64,000 nt of DNA from assembly GCF_017874475.1 (NCBI RefSeq), contig NZ_JAGGLO010000004.1, positions 1 through 64,000 on the forward strand, given 5' to 3'. Position 1 is the stretch's first letter, and each line of letters starts with the position of its first letter. This document shows positions 24,031-33,484 of the stretch, one piece after another. The position numbers were made by a program, and so were the translations under genes. Under the pieces are notes generated by a model. That model was not told the origin of the DNA, did no database searches, and saw only the letters and a program-made list of their open reading frames with translations. The stretch comes from Anaerococcus degeneri (GTDB lineage: Bacteria > Bacillota > Clostridia > Tissierellales > Peptoniphilaceae).

Positions 24031-24462
24031 TTGATTTCTGGAGAAAAATTAAAAAAGTTAAGACTTATGCGAAACTTAACTCAAAAAGAACTCGCTATTA
24101 AGTCTGGTTTGACAGATGCTGCCGTAAGAAATTATGAACTTGGAAATAGATCTCCAAGTAAAGAACAATTACAAAAAATATCTGAAGCACTTGATTGTGA
24201 TATATCAGCATTAATTAATCATGAACCTAATTCTATTTTTGAAATAATGCATATAATTTTTGATTATGAAAAAGACATGAAGTTTAGACCTTCAGCAGAA
24301 GATGGAGAGATCACTGGACTTTTATCAAATGATGTAGATTTCAATAATTTTCTTATAGAATGGAATGAGATGAGAAAAAAGCGTTACAACGATGAAATAA
24401 CAGACGAAGAATTTGAAGATTGGAAGCTATCTTACCCTAAAAAATCAAGATTTTTAAAATAA
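24031..24462 (+). CDS. CI-like XRE repressor of the element
   Basis: 143 residues with an N-terminal helix-turn-helix (GEKLKKLRLMRNLTQKELA, KSGLTDAAVRNYELGNRSP, about 4-60) and a short acidic C-terminal region (WNEMRKKRYNDEITDEEF). It probably keeps the xis-int operon silent. The frame is open to 23965, but the upstream part has no homologous look. GGAGGAG stands before TTG 24031, so TTG is the likely start. No metalloprotease or RecA-cleavage domain is visible. It is the only rightward gene of the element and lies at its guaA-proximal edge. Confidence 0.83.
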   Translation: MISGEKLKKLRLMRNLTQKELAIKSGLTDAAVRNYELGNRSPSKEQLQKISEALDCDISALINHEPNSIFEIMHIIFDYEKDMKFRPSAEDGEITGLLSNDVDFNNFLIEWNEMRKKRYNDEITDEEFEDWKLSYPKKSRFLK

Positions 24463-24770
24463 AATATGTACGCAAAAAGACCGCAGCTTGAAACTACGGT
24501 CTAATTTTTGTCCAAATGTAAACCTCTTGGAACTATTATTCAATTTATTCTTTTTAACAAATGTTCCCATTTTAATCCCAGTTACAGTTTTTAATCTTCT
24601 GTAACCATTGATTTTACAAGTTTTTTTAGTTTTTTTGCTACTTCTTTTAAAATGTACTATACAACTAAAACCGTTCAAAATACAAGGTTCTTTTTTATAA
24701 TTTCGTTAATCCGTATAAATATAATACGTTTTAAAATTTTTAGTCCTGTCCTTGTCCCAAAGCCTTAATC
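24463..24770. repeat. att junction, copy 2, between two guaA-linked elements
   Basis: Gene-free. The first part (about 24463-24635) begins AAAATATGTACGCAAAAAGA, has the GACCGCAG hairpin and matches copy 1 (11610-11775) at roughly 93 percent by eye. The following TTTTTTTGC and CTTCTTTT match copy 1, but the ATTCCCATT core is missing, as if a dozen bases were deleted. The right part (24650-24770, with TTCAAAATAC and ACGTTTTAAAATTTTTAGTC) resembles 11805-11895. The first part is the inner end of the 12.8 kb element; the right part is the outer end of the small remnant element. Confidence 0.7.
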
Positions 24771-24843
24771 TCAATCTATTTTCTAACCGTATTTGATACA
24801 ATTAAACAATTTATCTTGACCCTGAAACTCTTTACATTTGGGC

Positions 24844-24880
24844 ATAAAAAAAGCACCTACTAAAGATAAGTAGATGCTTA
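24844..24880 (-). terminator. terminator of the MerR gene
   Basis: Arms around AGCACCTACT (24852-24861) and AGTAGATGCT (24869-24878) pair with one mismatch. On the minus strand seven T follow. It lies within ten bases of the gene end. Confidence 0.85.
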
Positions 24881-24887
24881 GCTATGA

Positions 24888-25739
24888 TTATTGATATTTA
24901 TTATTTAGATACTTTTCATTTGCCTTTAACAACTTTTTATAGTAATTATCATAGCTTTTGCTAAATTTTCTAATAAGTGGAATTGCTATTTCATAATATT
25001 GATTTTCCTTCATAAAGTTTTTAAGCTTATCCTGGATCTGTTTCATCATGCTATTTTGATACTCTTCACTATTTTTATAGGTTTCATATTGAGAAATTAC
25101 ATCCTCATTATCTTTCATCCACTTTTCAAAACTCTCTATAGCGTCGAGTTTAGCCTGATTCACATCTCTTAAGGTTTTCATATCAAAGGATGAGCTAATA
25201 TTCTCAATATATTTTTTCTCTTCTTCAGTTAATTCAAAAGTAGGAAGCCTATCAAGATAAGCTATATATTTGTAAAAGGAATCCTTACCATCATCTTCTA
25301 ATGGTTCATTCAAAAATGGTTGATAGGCAGCAAATAACATTTGTCCAAAATATCCCGGAAAAGCAATTTCTAGTTTTTCATAGATATTTTCTTCCACCTC
25401 AAGTAGCGAAACTTTCTCATTGATTAGTCCATTACTTTCACCTTTAACAATCATTTCTAGTATTTTTTTTCTTTTTTCATCAAGGTCCAATTGATGTTGT
25501 TTTTCCCTTAAAACAGAAGACAGACTATCTCCACCTGACGATATACACTGATAAATATCTGAGATACTCATTCCCAATTTTCTAAATATAGATACCTTTT
25601 TTAGAATCTCTAAATCCTTTATACTATAGTCTCTATAACCATTCTCAGATTTCTGAGGATTGATAAGTCCTTTATCCTCATAATACTCTATTGCCTTCCT
25701 AGTTAGACCCGTTTCTTTTTGAATTTCACTTCTTAACAT
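24888..25739 (-). CDS. MerR-family transcriptional regulator
   Basis: 283 residues. N-terminal winged helix (MLRSEIQKETGLTRKAIEYY, then EDKGLINPQKSENGYRDYS, about 1-70), a long dimerising helix, and a large acidic helical C-terminal domain (about 115-283) of the size seen in ligand-binding MerR proteins. There is no Cys cluster for metal sensing. The frame is open to 25793, but AGGAGG stands before ATG 25739. The upstream promoter has the stretched spacer typical of MerR control, so autoregulation is likely. No target gene is adjacent, so it may have been stranded by deletion. Confidence 0.88.
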   Translation of the reverse strand: MLRSEIQKETGLTRKAIEYYEDKGLINPQKSENGYRDYSIKDLEILKKVSIFRKLGMSISDIYQCISSGGDSLSSVLREKQHQLDLDEKRKKILEMIVKGESNGLINEKVSLLEVEENIYEKLEIAFPGYFGQMLFAAYQPFLNEPLEDDGKDSFYKYIAYLDRLPTFELTEEEKKYIENISSSFDMKTLRDVNQAKLDAIESFEKWMKDNEDVISQYETYKNSEEYQNSMMKQIQDKLKNFMKENQYYEIAIPLIRKFSKSYDNYYKKLLKANEKYLNNKYQ

Positions 25740-25762
25740 GGTTATATACCTCCTTTGATTAA

Positions 25763-25793
25763 AGGATAACACGGTCCCCAACGGACAGGTCAA
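25763..25793 (-). promoter_or_regulatory. MerR-type promoter with 19-bp spacer
   Basis: On the minus strand TTGACC (25788-25793) and TATCCT (25763-25768) are 19 bases apart, two more than optimal. The spacer holds a dyad, GTCC and GGAC. This is the classical architecture that MerR-family proteins activate by twisting the DNA. It drives the MerR gene itself. Confidence 0.8.
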
Positions 25794-25954
25794 GCCCTAT
25801 ACACTATATAAAATTCCACTTATCTATAAACCAAAACATTTCCTCAATATTTTTGAGAAGTGCTTACTTTCTATTCGTTAAGCCTTATTCAAATCGCCAC
25901 TCAAACCGACATTTTATTGTCGCATTATTTATTTGTTTGCTAAGTTATATAAAA

Positions 25955-26141
25955 TATGTATACAAAAAGACCGCAGCTTAAAACTACGGTCTTATTTTTT
26001 GTCCAAATGTAAACCACTTGGAACTATTATTTAGTTTATTCTTTTTAGCTTCCAGTACCATTTGAGTACCAGTAACCATTTTTCATTCTCTTTATAGCTT
26101 GTAATTAAGCCATTTTAGAAAATTTTGCGACTATTCCCATT
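25955..26141. repeat. att junction, copy 3, at the guaA 3' end
   Basis: Begins AAAATATGTATACAAAAAGA with the GACCGCAG hairpin. About 85 bases match copies 1 and 2, then the sequence diverges and carries AGTACC repeats (about 26055-26078). It ends at TTTTGCGA and ATTCCCATTC, the latter being the last guaA codons (reading EWE). The 391-base gap between the MerR gene and guaA is otherwise empty. Confidence 0.72.
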
Positions 26142-27663
26142 CAATTGTCCCTGGTGGTTTGCTGGTTATGTCGTAGACTATCCTGCCTACTCCTGCTACT
26201 TCGTTTATCATTCTGTTTGATAGTTTTTGTAGTAGGTCGTATGGGAGGTTGGCGGCTTCTACTGTCATGGCGTCGGTGGATGTGACGGCTCTGATGGCTA
26301 CTACGTTGTCGTAGCTTCTGGCGTCGCCTTTTACTCCTACAGTTTTAATTGGGGTCCAGACTGTGAAGTATTGCCAAATGTCTTCATTTAGGCCAAAGTT
26401 TTTGACTTCTTCTCTTAGGATGGCGTCAGTTTCTCTGACTATTCTTAGTTTGTCTTCGGTGATGTCGCCCATGACTCTGATGCCGAGGCCTGGTCCTGGG
26501 AATGGTTGGCGCCATACCATGTCGTGTGGGATGCCTATTGCTTCGCCAACTTTTCTTACTTCATCTTTAAAGAGCATTCTTAATGGTTCTACAAGGCCTT
26601 TGAAGTCCATGTCTTCTGGTAGGCCGCCTACGTTGTGGTGGCTTTTGATGACACTTGCCTTGTCTTTGCCAGATTCTATTACGTCTGGGTAGATGGTGCC
26701 TTGGACTAGGTATGAAGCTCCGCCGATTTTGTGGGCTTCTTCTTCGAAGACTTCGACAAAGTGATTGCCGATGATTTTTCTCTTTGTTTCTGGATCTGAT
26801 ACGCCTTTTAGGAGATCTAGGAATTCTTTTGATTTGTCTACCATTTTGACGTTAAGGCCAAGATTTTTGTAGGTTTCCATTACAGATTTGGCTTCGTCTT
26901 TTCTAAGTAGACCATGGTCTACAAAGATACATTGGAGATTATCTCCTATGGCCTTTGAGACGATTGTTGCTGCAACTGAGCTATCTACACCGCCTGATAG
27001 GCCGCAAATCATTTTTTCGCCAGCGTATTTTTCTTTGATTTCTGCTATGATTTCTGTAGCAAAATCTGCCATTTTCCAAGTTTTTTCTGCCTGGCAAATG
27101 TTTAGGACAAAGTTTTCTAGAATTTCCCTGCCGTATTCAGAGTGGACTACTTCTGGGTGGAATTGAACTGAGTAAATATTTTTGTCAGTATTTTCCATGG
27201 CTGCCACTTCTGTGTTGGCTGTTTTTGCAATTGGCTTAAAGCCGTCTGCAATATTTTTAACCCTGTCTTTGTGGTTCATCCAGATTATTGATTTTTCTGG
27301 TAGGTTTTTAAATAGGTCTGACTTATTATCTACGATTAATTCTGTCTTACCATATTCTGCAAGCTTTGGAGTTTCAACACTTCCACCATATAATTGGTTT
27401 ATAAATTGATGTCCGTAGCAGATGCCTAAAACTGGTACGCCTAGGTCAAAGATTTTCTCATCTGTCCTTAGGCTGTCGTCGTTATTTACAGATTGAGGAC
27501 CGCCTGTTAGGATGATGCCTGCAAGATTATTTAGGTCAAGGTCATTTAGGTCGGTGTCACAGTCATGGATTTCCGCAAATACACCCATTTCCCTGACACG
27601 TCTTACGATTAATTGGTCGGTTTGACCGCCAAAATTTAATACTAGGATTTTTTCTTTTGCCAT
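26131..27663 (-). CDS. guaA: GMP synthase (glutamine-hydrolysing)
   Basis: Converts XMP, ATP and glutamine to GMP in purine synthesis. The N-terminal class I glutaminase domain has LGICYGHQF (Cys near 82) and FHPEVVHS. The ATP-pyrophosphatase domain has GLSGGVDSSV, and the C-terminal dimerisation domain ends KPPGTIEWE. The length of 510 is normal. Last gene of the long housekeeping operon, 17 bases after ppsR. Its 3' end is a known integration hotspot and here carries att-like sequence; the coding end remains intact. Confidence 0.97.
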   Translation of the reverse strand: MAKEKILVLNFGGQTDQLIVRRVREMGVFAEIHDCDTDLNDLDLNNLAGIILTGGPQSVNNDDSLRTDEKIFDLGVPVLGICYGHQFINQLYGGSVETPKLAEYGKTELIVDNKSDLFKNLPEKSIIWMNHKDRVKNIADGFKPIAKTANTEVAAMENTDKNIYSVQFHPEVVHSEYGREILENFVLNICQAEKTWKMADFATEIIAEIKEKYAGEKMICGLSGGVDSSVAATIVSKAIGDNLQCIFVDHGLLRKDEAKSVMETYKNLGLNVKMVDKSKEFLDLLKGVSDPETKRKIIGNHFVEVFEEEAHKIGGASYLVQGTIYPDVIESGKDKASVIKSHHNVGGLPEDMDFKGLVEPLRMLFKDEVRKVGEAIGIPHDMVWRQPFPGPGLGIRVMGDITEDKLRIVRETDAILREEVKNFGLNEDIWQYFTVWTPIKTVGVKGDARSYDNVVAIRAVTSTDAMTVEAANLPYDLLQKLSNRMINEVAGVGRIVYDITSKPPGTIEWE

Positions 27664-27680
27664 ATTTTCCTTTCCTTGTC

Positions 27681-28514
27681 TTAGCTCTTTTCTTCCCTTT
27701 CTTCTGGGAATTTTTCGAAGTAATATTCGACAATTTCTGTCGCTGTCTGCTCGATTGTATTTTCTGTTACATCAATTACCTTGCAGTCAAGGTCTTTGAA
27801 GACTTCCTTGGCATAGGCGAGTTCTTCCCTGATTCTCTCCTTGTCAAAATACTTGCTTTCTCCAACAATGCCCATGGTTTTGGTCCTCTCAGCCCTGATG
27901 TTGGATAGTTTATCAGGGTCAATTACAAGGCCAATTACCCTGTCGGGATCAACCTCAAAGAGTTCTTGAGGTAGCTTGGATTCTGGAACTAGGGGTAGGT
28001 TTGCTACCTTGAAATTTTTGGTGGCAAGTATCATGGTTGTAGGTGTCTTTGATGTTCTAGATACGCCTACAAGGACAATATCCGATTCCAAAAATCCCCT
28101 CGGATCCTTGCCGTCATCGTATTTGATGGCAAATTCAATGGCATCAATCATCTTGAAATATCCACTAGAAAGGGTCCTTGTAAGGCCAGCTTCTCTAATG
28201 GCTTTTTTGCCAGTTAATTTTTCGAACTTGTTGATTCCATAGGAAAGAATATCGAGCACAGTTAGGTCTTTTTCTTTGGCCTTCTCTCTGACATGGAGGG
28301 CTAGGTCCTTATTAGCGACTGTTATTACAATCACAGAATCCTTATCTAGTTCGTCCATAATTTGGTCGATTTCAGCTTTGGTTTTTATATCTGGTTTTCT
28401 TATTATCTTTGTTTCTAGGTCTGGAAATTGGCTAGTAACAGATTTCATATAATTGATTGCAGTTTCTCCTGTCGAATCACTTATAATTACAACCGTCAAA
28501 CAATCGTCCATCAA
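27681..28514 (-). CDS. ppsR: pyruvate phosphate dikinase regulatory protein (DUF299)
   Basis: 277 residues of the bifunctional kinase/pyrophosphorylase family, which inactivates PPDK (or PEP synthase) using ADP and reactivates it with phosphate. Motifs: VVIISDSTGETA at the N terminus and the P-loop GVSRTSKTPT (about 154-163), followed by LPLVPESKLP. There is no dikinase gene in the window. It sits between glyS and guaA with gaps of 6 and 17 bases. ppsR is used as a family name; Gram-positive genomes often call it yqfL. Confidence 0.92.
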   Translation of the reverse strand: MMDDCLTVVIISDSTGETAINYMKSVTSQFPDLETKIIRKPDIKTKAEIDQIMDELDKDSVIVITVANKDLALHVREKAKEKDLTVLDILSYGINKFEKLTGKKAIREAGLTRTLSSGYFKMIDAIEFAIKYDDGKDPRGFLESDIVLVGVSRTSKTPTTMILATKNFKVANLPLVPESKLPQELFEVDPDRVIGLVIDPDKLSNIRAERTKTMGIVGESKYFDKERIREELAYAKEVFKDLDCKVIDVTENTIEQTATEIVEYYFEKFPEEREEKS

Positions 28515-28520
28515 TTTCTC

Positions 28521-30584
28521 CTATCTTACTATTTCAGAAATATCAAATACTAAATCCATTCTCCTTTTTAGGGAATTTAGCATGGCTAGTCTGTTGTTTT
28601 TAACTTCCTCATTGTCTACGTTAATCATTGTATTGTCTAGGTAGTCATTGCCTACAAGGTTAGTTTTTTGGATACTTTCTAGCTCTTTTTTGTAGTCAAG
28701 GCTGCTAGCAAGTCCTAGGTCTTTAAGACTTGAAATTTCCTCAAAGAACTTTCTTTCAAGGTCTGTTTCAAGAAGGTCTTGTCTTATTTCTGTCACTTCG
28801 CTATCTTTTGCGAGATTATTTATCCTAATTAGGTAAGAAAGTGAATCGTCATTTTCTCCTATAAATTCACTTACAGCCTTAACTTTTTCGTTCATTTTTA
28901 AAATATTTGTAAAATCTGTGTTTATTACTGAGTTTACTATATCATACCTATATCCATCATCTAGAAGCTTGTTTTTGAGCCTATCTTTGATGAAGGTTAG
29001 GGTTTCGTCCATTGTTTTGTCATAGTCAAAGGCTAGGGCGTTGGTTTCTGTGTAAACTAAGAGGGCCTCTGCTATTAGTTTTTTGATGTCTACATCAATG
29101 CCATTTTCTAGGATAATGTTGATTATACCTAGGGCTGCCCTTCTTAGACCGAATGGGTCACGGCTTCCTGTGACGTAATTTTCTATGGCGTAAAGACCAA
29201 CTATGGAGTCCATCTTATCTGCTATGGCAAGGAGGATTCCTGCTATAGATTTTGGAATCTCTGAGTTTTGGTTCTTTGGTAGGTATTGTTCCTTGATGGC
29301 TGTGGCAACTCTTTGGTTTTCACCAGATTTTAGGGCATAGATTGCACCCATAGTTCCCTGAAGTTCAGTAAACTCTACTACCATCCTTGTAACAAGGTCT
29401 GCCTTTGAAAGGTAGGCTGCTCTTTTTGCATCTTCTGCTATATCGTCACCTAGGTTTAATTCTTTTTGGTAGCGGCCTACAAGGTCTACAAGCCTCTTAG
29501 TTTTTTGGCCCATATTGCCAAGTCCTTCGAAAAATACAAGACTATCAAGATCTTTTACATAGGATTCAATCTTATTTTCAATATCTAGGTTATAGAAGAA
29601 TTTCGCATCTTCTAGCCTTGCAACTAAAACTTTCTTGTTGCCTTCAATTACATTTTGACTTTCATAATCATCCCCATTTCTAACTATGCAGAAATATGGG
29701 AGGAGCTTTTTCTTATCGTCAAGGATAGGAAAATACCTTTGGTGGTCCTTCATTGGAGTTGTGATTACTTCCCTAGGAAGTTCTAGGTAGGAGTGATCAA
29801 TTTCGCCAACTAGGACTGTTGGATATTCAACTATATTTACTACCTCATCTAGGAGGTCTTCATCTTTCATATATTCTCCGCCAACCTGACTTGATAGGGA
29901 ATTTAGGCCCTTAAGGATTATATCTCTCCTATCTTTGCCCCTTAGGATGACGTAGTTTTCCTTTAATTTTCCTTCGTAATCTGAGATTTTTTCTATAAGA
30001 ATCTTATCAGAACCTAGGGTCCTGTGGCCTTTTGTGATATTGCCGACTTCAATGCCTTCTGCATCAAAAGATAAGATTTTATCATCAAGTAAGGAAACAA
30101 ACCACCTAATTGGTCTGGCCCATCTGATTGATTTTCCGCCCCATCTCATTGACCTTGGGAAGGAAATTGACTTTACTAGTTCATAGACATTTTCTTTTAG
30201 GAGGTCTTCTAGGGATTTAGATTCTTCCTTTTTTTCTACAAAGATATAGTCTTCGCCTTTTTGTTCTTTGATAATCACATCTTCAAGACCCGCCTTTTGG
30301 CCTTTTAAAAATCCTAATAAAGCTTTAGATGGGTTACCGTCTACATCATAGGCGATTTTTACACTTGGTCCTCTCACAGAAACGACTTCTGCTTGGGCTT
30401 TTTCTGCTACATTTTTTAGAAGAACCATAAATCTTCTTGGTGTAGATTCGATTTCGATTTCTTCATAGGATAATTTATTTTCAGATAAAAGTTTTTCAAA
30501 CTTTTCCCTTAGTTGGGCCTTGGTGGATTTGACATAGTCTGAAGGTATTTCTTCCACACCAATTTCTAATAGATAATTATGCAT
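28521..30584 (-). CDS. glyS: glycyl-tRNA synthetase beta subunit
   Basis: 687 residues, the tRNA-binding subunit of the bacterial alpha2beta2 glycyl-tRNA synthetase. Family motifs: [13 protein letters not shown] at the start, [30 protein letters not shown], and [12 protein letters not shown]. The C-terminal part is the anticodon-binding-like domain (DALR-like). It overlaps glyQ by eight bases, which suits stoichiometric production. No T-box is present because the gene is internal to the operon. Confidence 0.97.
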   Translation of the reverse strand: MHNYLLEIGVEEIPSDYVKSTKAQLREKFEKLLSENKLSYEEIEIESTPRRFMVLLKNVAEKAQAEVVSVRGPSVKIAYDVDGNPSKALLGFLKGQKAGLEDVIIKEQKGEDYIFVEKKEESKSLEDLLKENVYELVKSISFPRSMRWGGKSIRWARPIRWFVSLLDDKILSFDAEGIEVGNITKGHRTLGSDKILIEKISDYEGKLKENYVILRGKDRRDIILKGLNSLSSQVGGEYMKDEDLLDEVVNIVEYPTVLVGEIDHSYLELPREVITTPMKDHQRYFPILDDKKKLLPYFCIVRNGDDYESQNVIEGNKKVLVARLEDAKFFYNLDIENKIESYVKDLDSLVFFEGLGNMGQKTKRLVDLVGRYQKELNLGDDIAEDAKRAAYLSKADLVTRMVVEFTELQGTMGAIYALKSGENQRVATAIKEQYLPKNQNSEIPKSIAGILLAIADKMDSIVGLYAIENYVTGSRDPFGLRRAALGIINIILENGIDVDIKKLIAEALLVYTETNALAFDYDKTMDETLTFIKDRLKNKLLDDGYRYDIVNSVINTDFTNILKMNEKVKAVSEFIGENDDSLSYLIRINNLAKDSEVTEIRQDLLETDLERKFFEEISSLKDLGLASSLDYKKELESIQKTNLVGNDYLDNTMINVDNEEVKNNRLAMLNSLKRRMDLVFDISEIVR

Positions 30585-31458
30585 GCTTTTCCTTTCTTAA
30601 GAGAGGGAAGCCAAGTTCTTCTCTTTTTTCGATGTATTTTTGGGCAACAAGACTTGATATATCTCTAACTCTCTTGATATAGTGGTTTCTTTCTGAAACA
30701 GAAATCGCACCTTTGGCATCGAGGGTGTTAAAGGTATGGCTGGTTTTTAAAACATTATCGTAGGCTGGATAAATTAAGCCTAGTTCGATTAGCCTTGTCG
30801 CTTCTTTTTCGTAAATATTAAATAGGGTTTCTAGGGTTTCGTTGTCTGCGTCCTCGAAAGAATATTTTGAATTTTCATATTCTGGAAGTTTGAAAACATC
30901 ACCGTAAGTTAGGTTTTCTGACCATTTGATGTCATAGACATTGTCCACATCTTGGAGGTACATACAAATTCTTTCAAGACCGATGGTTATCTCTCCACTT
31001 TCCAAAGCGCAGTTTATACCGCCTACTTGTTGGAAATATGTAAATTGGGTGATTTCCATCCCGTCAAGCCATACTTCCCAACCAAGTCCCCAAGCGCCTA
31101 GGGTAGGGCTTTCCCAGTTGTCTTCAACAAACCTAATATCGTGTTTTTTTGAATCTATGCCGATAGCTTCAAGGCATTTTAAATATAAGTCTTGGATATT
31201 AGATGGGGTTGGTTTTAATAAAATTTGCATCTGGTGGTGTTGGTAAAGCCTGTTTGGGTTTTCTCCATATCTGCCATCTGCAGGTCTTCTGGATGGCTCA
31301 ACATAGCAAACCTTCCATGGTTCAGGACCTAGGGCCCTTAAAAATGTGTGAGGGTTCATTGTTCCTGCACCCTTTTCGATGTCGTATGGAATCATGACTG
31401 AACATCCCTGTTCTTTCCAATACTCCTCTAGTTTTAGTATTAAATCTTCAAAGTACAT
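30577..31458 (-). CDS. glyQ: glycyl-tRNA synthetase alpha subunit
   Basis: 293 residues; catalytic class II subunit forming glycyl-adenylate. It shows the conserved [37 protein letters not shown] and [19 protein letters not shown] runs. It starts 11 bases inside recO and overlaps glyS, so it is fully embedded in the operon. Confidence 0.97.
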   Translation of the reverse strand: MYFEDLILKLEEYWKEQGCSVMIPYDIEKGAGTMNPHTFLRALGPEPWKVCYVEPSRRPADGRYGENPNRLYQHHQMQILLKPTPSNIQDLYLKCLEAIGIDSKKHDIRFVEDNWESPTLGAWGLGWEVWLDGMEITQFTYFQQVGGINCALESGEITIGLERICMYLQDVDNVYDIKWSENLTYGDVFKLPEYENSKYSFEDADNETLETLFNIYEKEATRLIELGLIYPAYDNVLKTSHTFNTLDAKGAISVSERNHYIKRVRDISSLVAQKYIEKREELGFPLLRKEKHA

Positions 31459-32224
31459 TTACATTCCTTTCGAGTGCCTTTTTGACCCATTCCAAGGACG
31501 GATAGGTCCCTAAATCTAGGTTCTCTAGGCAATAGTCTATTATTATTTTGCCGATTTTCGGATAAGATTCTACCAAATTTATATCTTCAAGGTCTTCTGA
31601 TCTGGTATATAAAAGTTTGTTAAAATATACAAATTCTTCATAGGTCATAAAGACCTTGTCAAAGACTTGGTCTTTACACTCATCACAAATAACTGATGAT
31701 TCTGATGGGGAAAAATACAAATATTTGCCCCTTATATTTTTACCGCAAATCCCACAAGTTTTAAAGTTTGGTTTAAAACCTGAAAAGGAAATATATTTGA
31801 GAAAAAATCCCAAAAATATATTTACATAGTTTTTACGGGCCTTCTCAAAGGCATCAAAACTATTTGTAAGGAGGGTAAAAACTGTGTCTACTTGGATATG
31901 GTCGATAGTCCTTAATAAAAGGTCGCAAATCGCTGACTTATATAGTATTATATCAAAGTTTTTGTTTGATTTGTAGTAGGGATTTAAAACAAGACCCTCC
32001 CTCAAACCATAAAAATCCTTGCCGGACCTATATAGGTCAAAGGATGCTAGGATAAACCTGTTTGTAAGAGCGAGGTTTTTAGAATTTTTCTTTAAAACCC
32101 CCTGGCAATTTATGGAAATTTTTCCCATGTCTTTTGTGAAAACTTCGATAATTTTGGAAGATTCTTTGTATTTAAATTCCCTGAGGACTATACCCCTTAT
32201 GTCCTTAAGGTCTGCCGTAGCCAA
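31448..32224 (-). CDS. recO: DNA repair protein RecO
   Basis: 258 residues; helps RecR load RecA on SSB-coated DNA in gap repair. N-terminal OB fold ([16 protein letters not shown]), helical middle and a zinc site: CGICGK and CDEC around residues 157-184. The start is TTG at 32224, 20 bases inside era, with no better ATG nearby. Part of the era-recO pair common in Bacillota. Confidence 0.93.
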   Translation of the reverse strand: MATADLKDIRGIVLREFKYKESSKIIEVFTKDMGKISINCQGVLKKNSKNLALTNRFILASFDLYRSGKDFYGLREGLVLNPYYKSNKNFDIILYKSAICDLLLRTIDHIQVDTVFTLLTNSFDAFEKARKNYVNIFLGFFLKYISFSGFKPNFKTCGICGKNIRGKYLYFSPSESSVICDECKDQVFDKVFMTYEEFVYFNKLLYTRSEDLEDINLVESYPKIGKIIIDYCLENLDLGTYPSLEWVKKALERNVNVL

Positions 32225-33092
32225 ACCTATCCACCAACTTTTCCTTCTTGCGCCAATCTTTTTCGACCTTGACCCATAGCTGAAGATTGACCCTAGAAGC
32301 TAGGAAATCTTCTATCTCACGTCTAGCGTCGATGCCGATTTGTTTTATCATTTGGCCATTTTTACCAATTACAATTTGCTTGTGGGAATTTTTCTCAACA
32401 ATGATTGTCGCCCTGATGTCGATTAAATCCTTATCTTCTCTTTCTTTGAAATCGTCAATTCTCACTGCAAGGCCATGGGGAACTTCTTCTGACAAGAGTC
32501 TTAGAGCCTTTTCCCTGATTATTTCTGAGACTACAAACCTCTCGGTCTTGTCTGTAATCATATCCCTGTCATAGTAGGCTGGTCCCTCTTCTAGGTAGGA
32601 TTTTACCCCTTCTATGTAGGCATTGACATTGGTATCATCAAGAGCAGAAATAGGGATAATTTTATCAAAAAGTCCGACTTGATCGTAGAGTTCTTCGATT
32701 TCTTCGATTTCCTCTTCATTTAGAAGATCAATCTTATTTATAAGTAAGATTATCGGAACTCTAACATTTCTTAGTTCGTCAATTATCATCTGGTCAAGTT
32801 TGCCAATTTCCTTAGACTCGTCAACCACGTAGGTTACTAGGTCTGACTCGTTTAGGGAATCCTTAGAAAAGCTTAAGAGCCTTTCTTGGAGGACATTTCT
32901 TGGCTTTTGGATGCCAGGCGTATCTATAAAAATAAGCTGGCTGTCCTCGTCGTTGTATATTATATTTATCTTATCTCTGGTGGTTTGGGGCTTGTTTGAA
33001 ATGATGGAAATTTTCTCTTTTAAAATCTTTTCCATAAGAGTTGATTTTCCAACATTAGCCCTGCCAACTACCGATATAAATCCTGATTTCAT
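32205..33092 (-). CDS. era: GTPase Era
   Basis: 295 residues; membrane-associated GTPase needed for 16S rRNA 3' end maturation. G1 GRANVGKST (about 10-18), G2 PQTTRDKI, G3 DTPG, G4 NKID; C-terminal KH domain with VIGKNGQMIKQIG. Overlaps cdd by four bases and recO by twenty. Confidence 0.97.
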   Translation of the reverse strand: MKSGFISVVGRANVGKSTLMEKILKEKISIISNKPQTTRDKINIIYNDEDSQLIFIDTPGIQKPRNVLQERLLSFSKDSLNESDLVTYVVDESKEIGKLDQMIIDELRNVRVPIILLINKIDLLNEEEIEEIEELYDQVGLFDKIIPISALDDTNVNAYIEGVKSYLEEGPAYYDRDMITDKTERFVVSEIIREKALRLLSEEVPHGLAVRIDDFKEREDKDLIDIRATIIVEKNSHKQIVIGKNGQMIKQIGIDARREIEDFLASRVNLQLWVKVEKDWRKKEKLVDRFGYGRP

Positions 33093-33484
33093 TCTAAATC
33101 CTTTTTGCTAAAACTTTCTGGCAAGAGTTCGTCAATCCTATAAGTTTTGTAATTTTCAGGGTCCCTGGCTACAATTATCTTTGTGTCGCAATCCGCAAAC
33201 TCTCTTATAAATTGCCTGCAAACTCCACAAGGATAGGTATAGTCGGAATCGCCTGTTATTACTATGTAGTCAAAATCTCTTTCCCCCTCTGTAATGGCTG
33301 TAGAAAGAGCATTTCTTTCAGCACAAAGACTTGGAGAATAGGCCGCATTTTCTATATTTACACCCTCAAAGACCCTTCCAGATTTTGTCATTACGACACA
33401 AGCAACGTGGAAGTTCGAATAAGGGGCATAGGCCCTTTTTTTAATCTCTATGGCTTTTTTTATCAAACCTTTTATCTCTGTCAT
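33089..33484 (-). CDS. cdd: cytidine deaminase
   Basis: 131 residues; zinc enzyme turning cytidine or deoxycytidine into uridine forms. Zinc ligands and catalytic Glu in CAERNA (about 52-57) and PCGVCRQ (about 83-89). Normal tetrameric-type length. Four-base overlaps with both the preceding dgkA/PAP2 gene and era. Confidence 0.96.
   Translation of the reverse strand: MTEIKGLIKKAIEIKKRAYAPYSNFHVACVVMTKSGRVFEGVNIENAAYSPSLCAERNALSTAITEGERDFDYIVITGDSDYTYPCGVCRQFIREFADCDTKIIVARDPENYKTYRIDELLPESFSKKDLE

Larger units (their letters stand above)
11785..24640. mobile_element. 12.8 kb guaA-linked integrative element with defence-like cargo
   Basis: Bounded by att copies 1 and 2. From the guaA-proximal end it holds: CI-like repressor (plus), xis, tyrosine integrase with an in-frame stop, MobC-like protein, VirE-type replication protein, MobC, XRE regulator, methylase remnant, GNAT gene, KilA-N/methyltransferase/GHKL/receiver/HNH cassette and peptidase E. 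The 3' end of guaA is an established integration target for genomic islands. The layout resembles a mobilisable island or phage satellite. With the integrase broken and no relaxase visible, it is probably immobile unless helped in trans. Confidence 0.72.
24640..26130. mobile_element. 1.5 kb remnant element next to guaA
   Basis: Lies between att copies 2 and 3. It has the same two end types as the 12.8 kb element but only one gene, a MerR regulator. No integrase or replication gene is left. It is best read as a deleted guaA-linked element that was in place when the second integrated, or the reverse. Confidence 0.55.

Noticed and set aside
24454-24678. 74-codon minus-strand frame inside att copy 2
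   Set aside because: The frame is not preserved in the matching part of copy 1, so the repeat is conserved as DNA, not as protein.
26110-26150. Disruption of guaA by integration
   Set aside because: The reading frame is complete to the conserved ending; insertion restored the 3' end.
31448-31470. Possible T-box ahead of glyQS
   Set aside because: glyQ overlaps recO, so there is no leader space for a T-box; regulation must come from the operon head.
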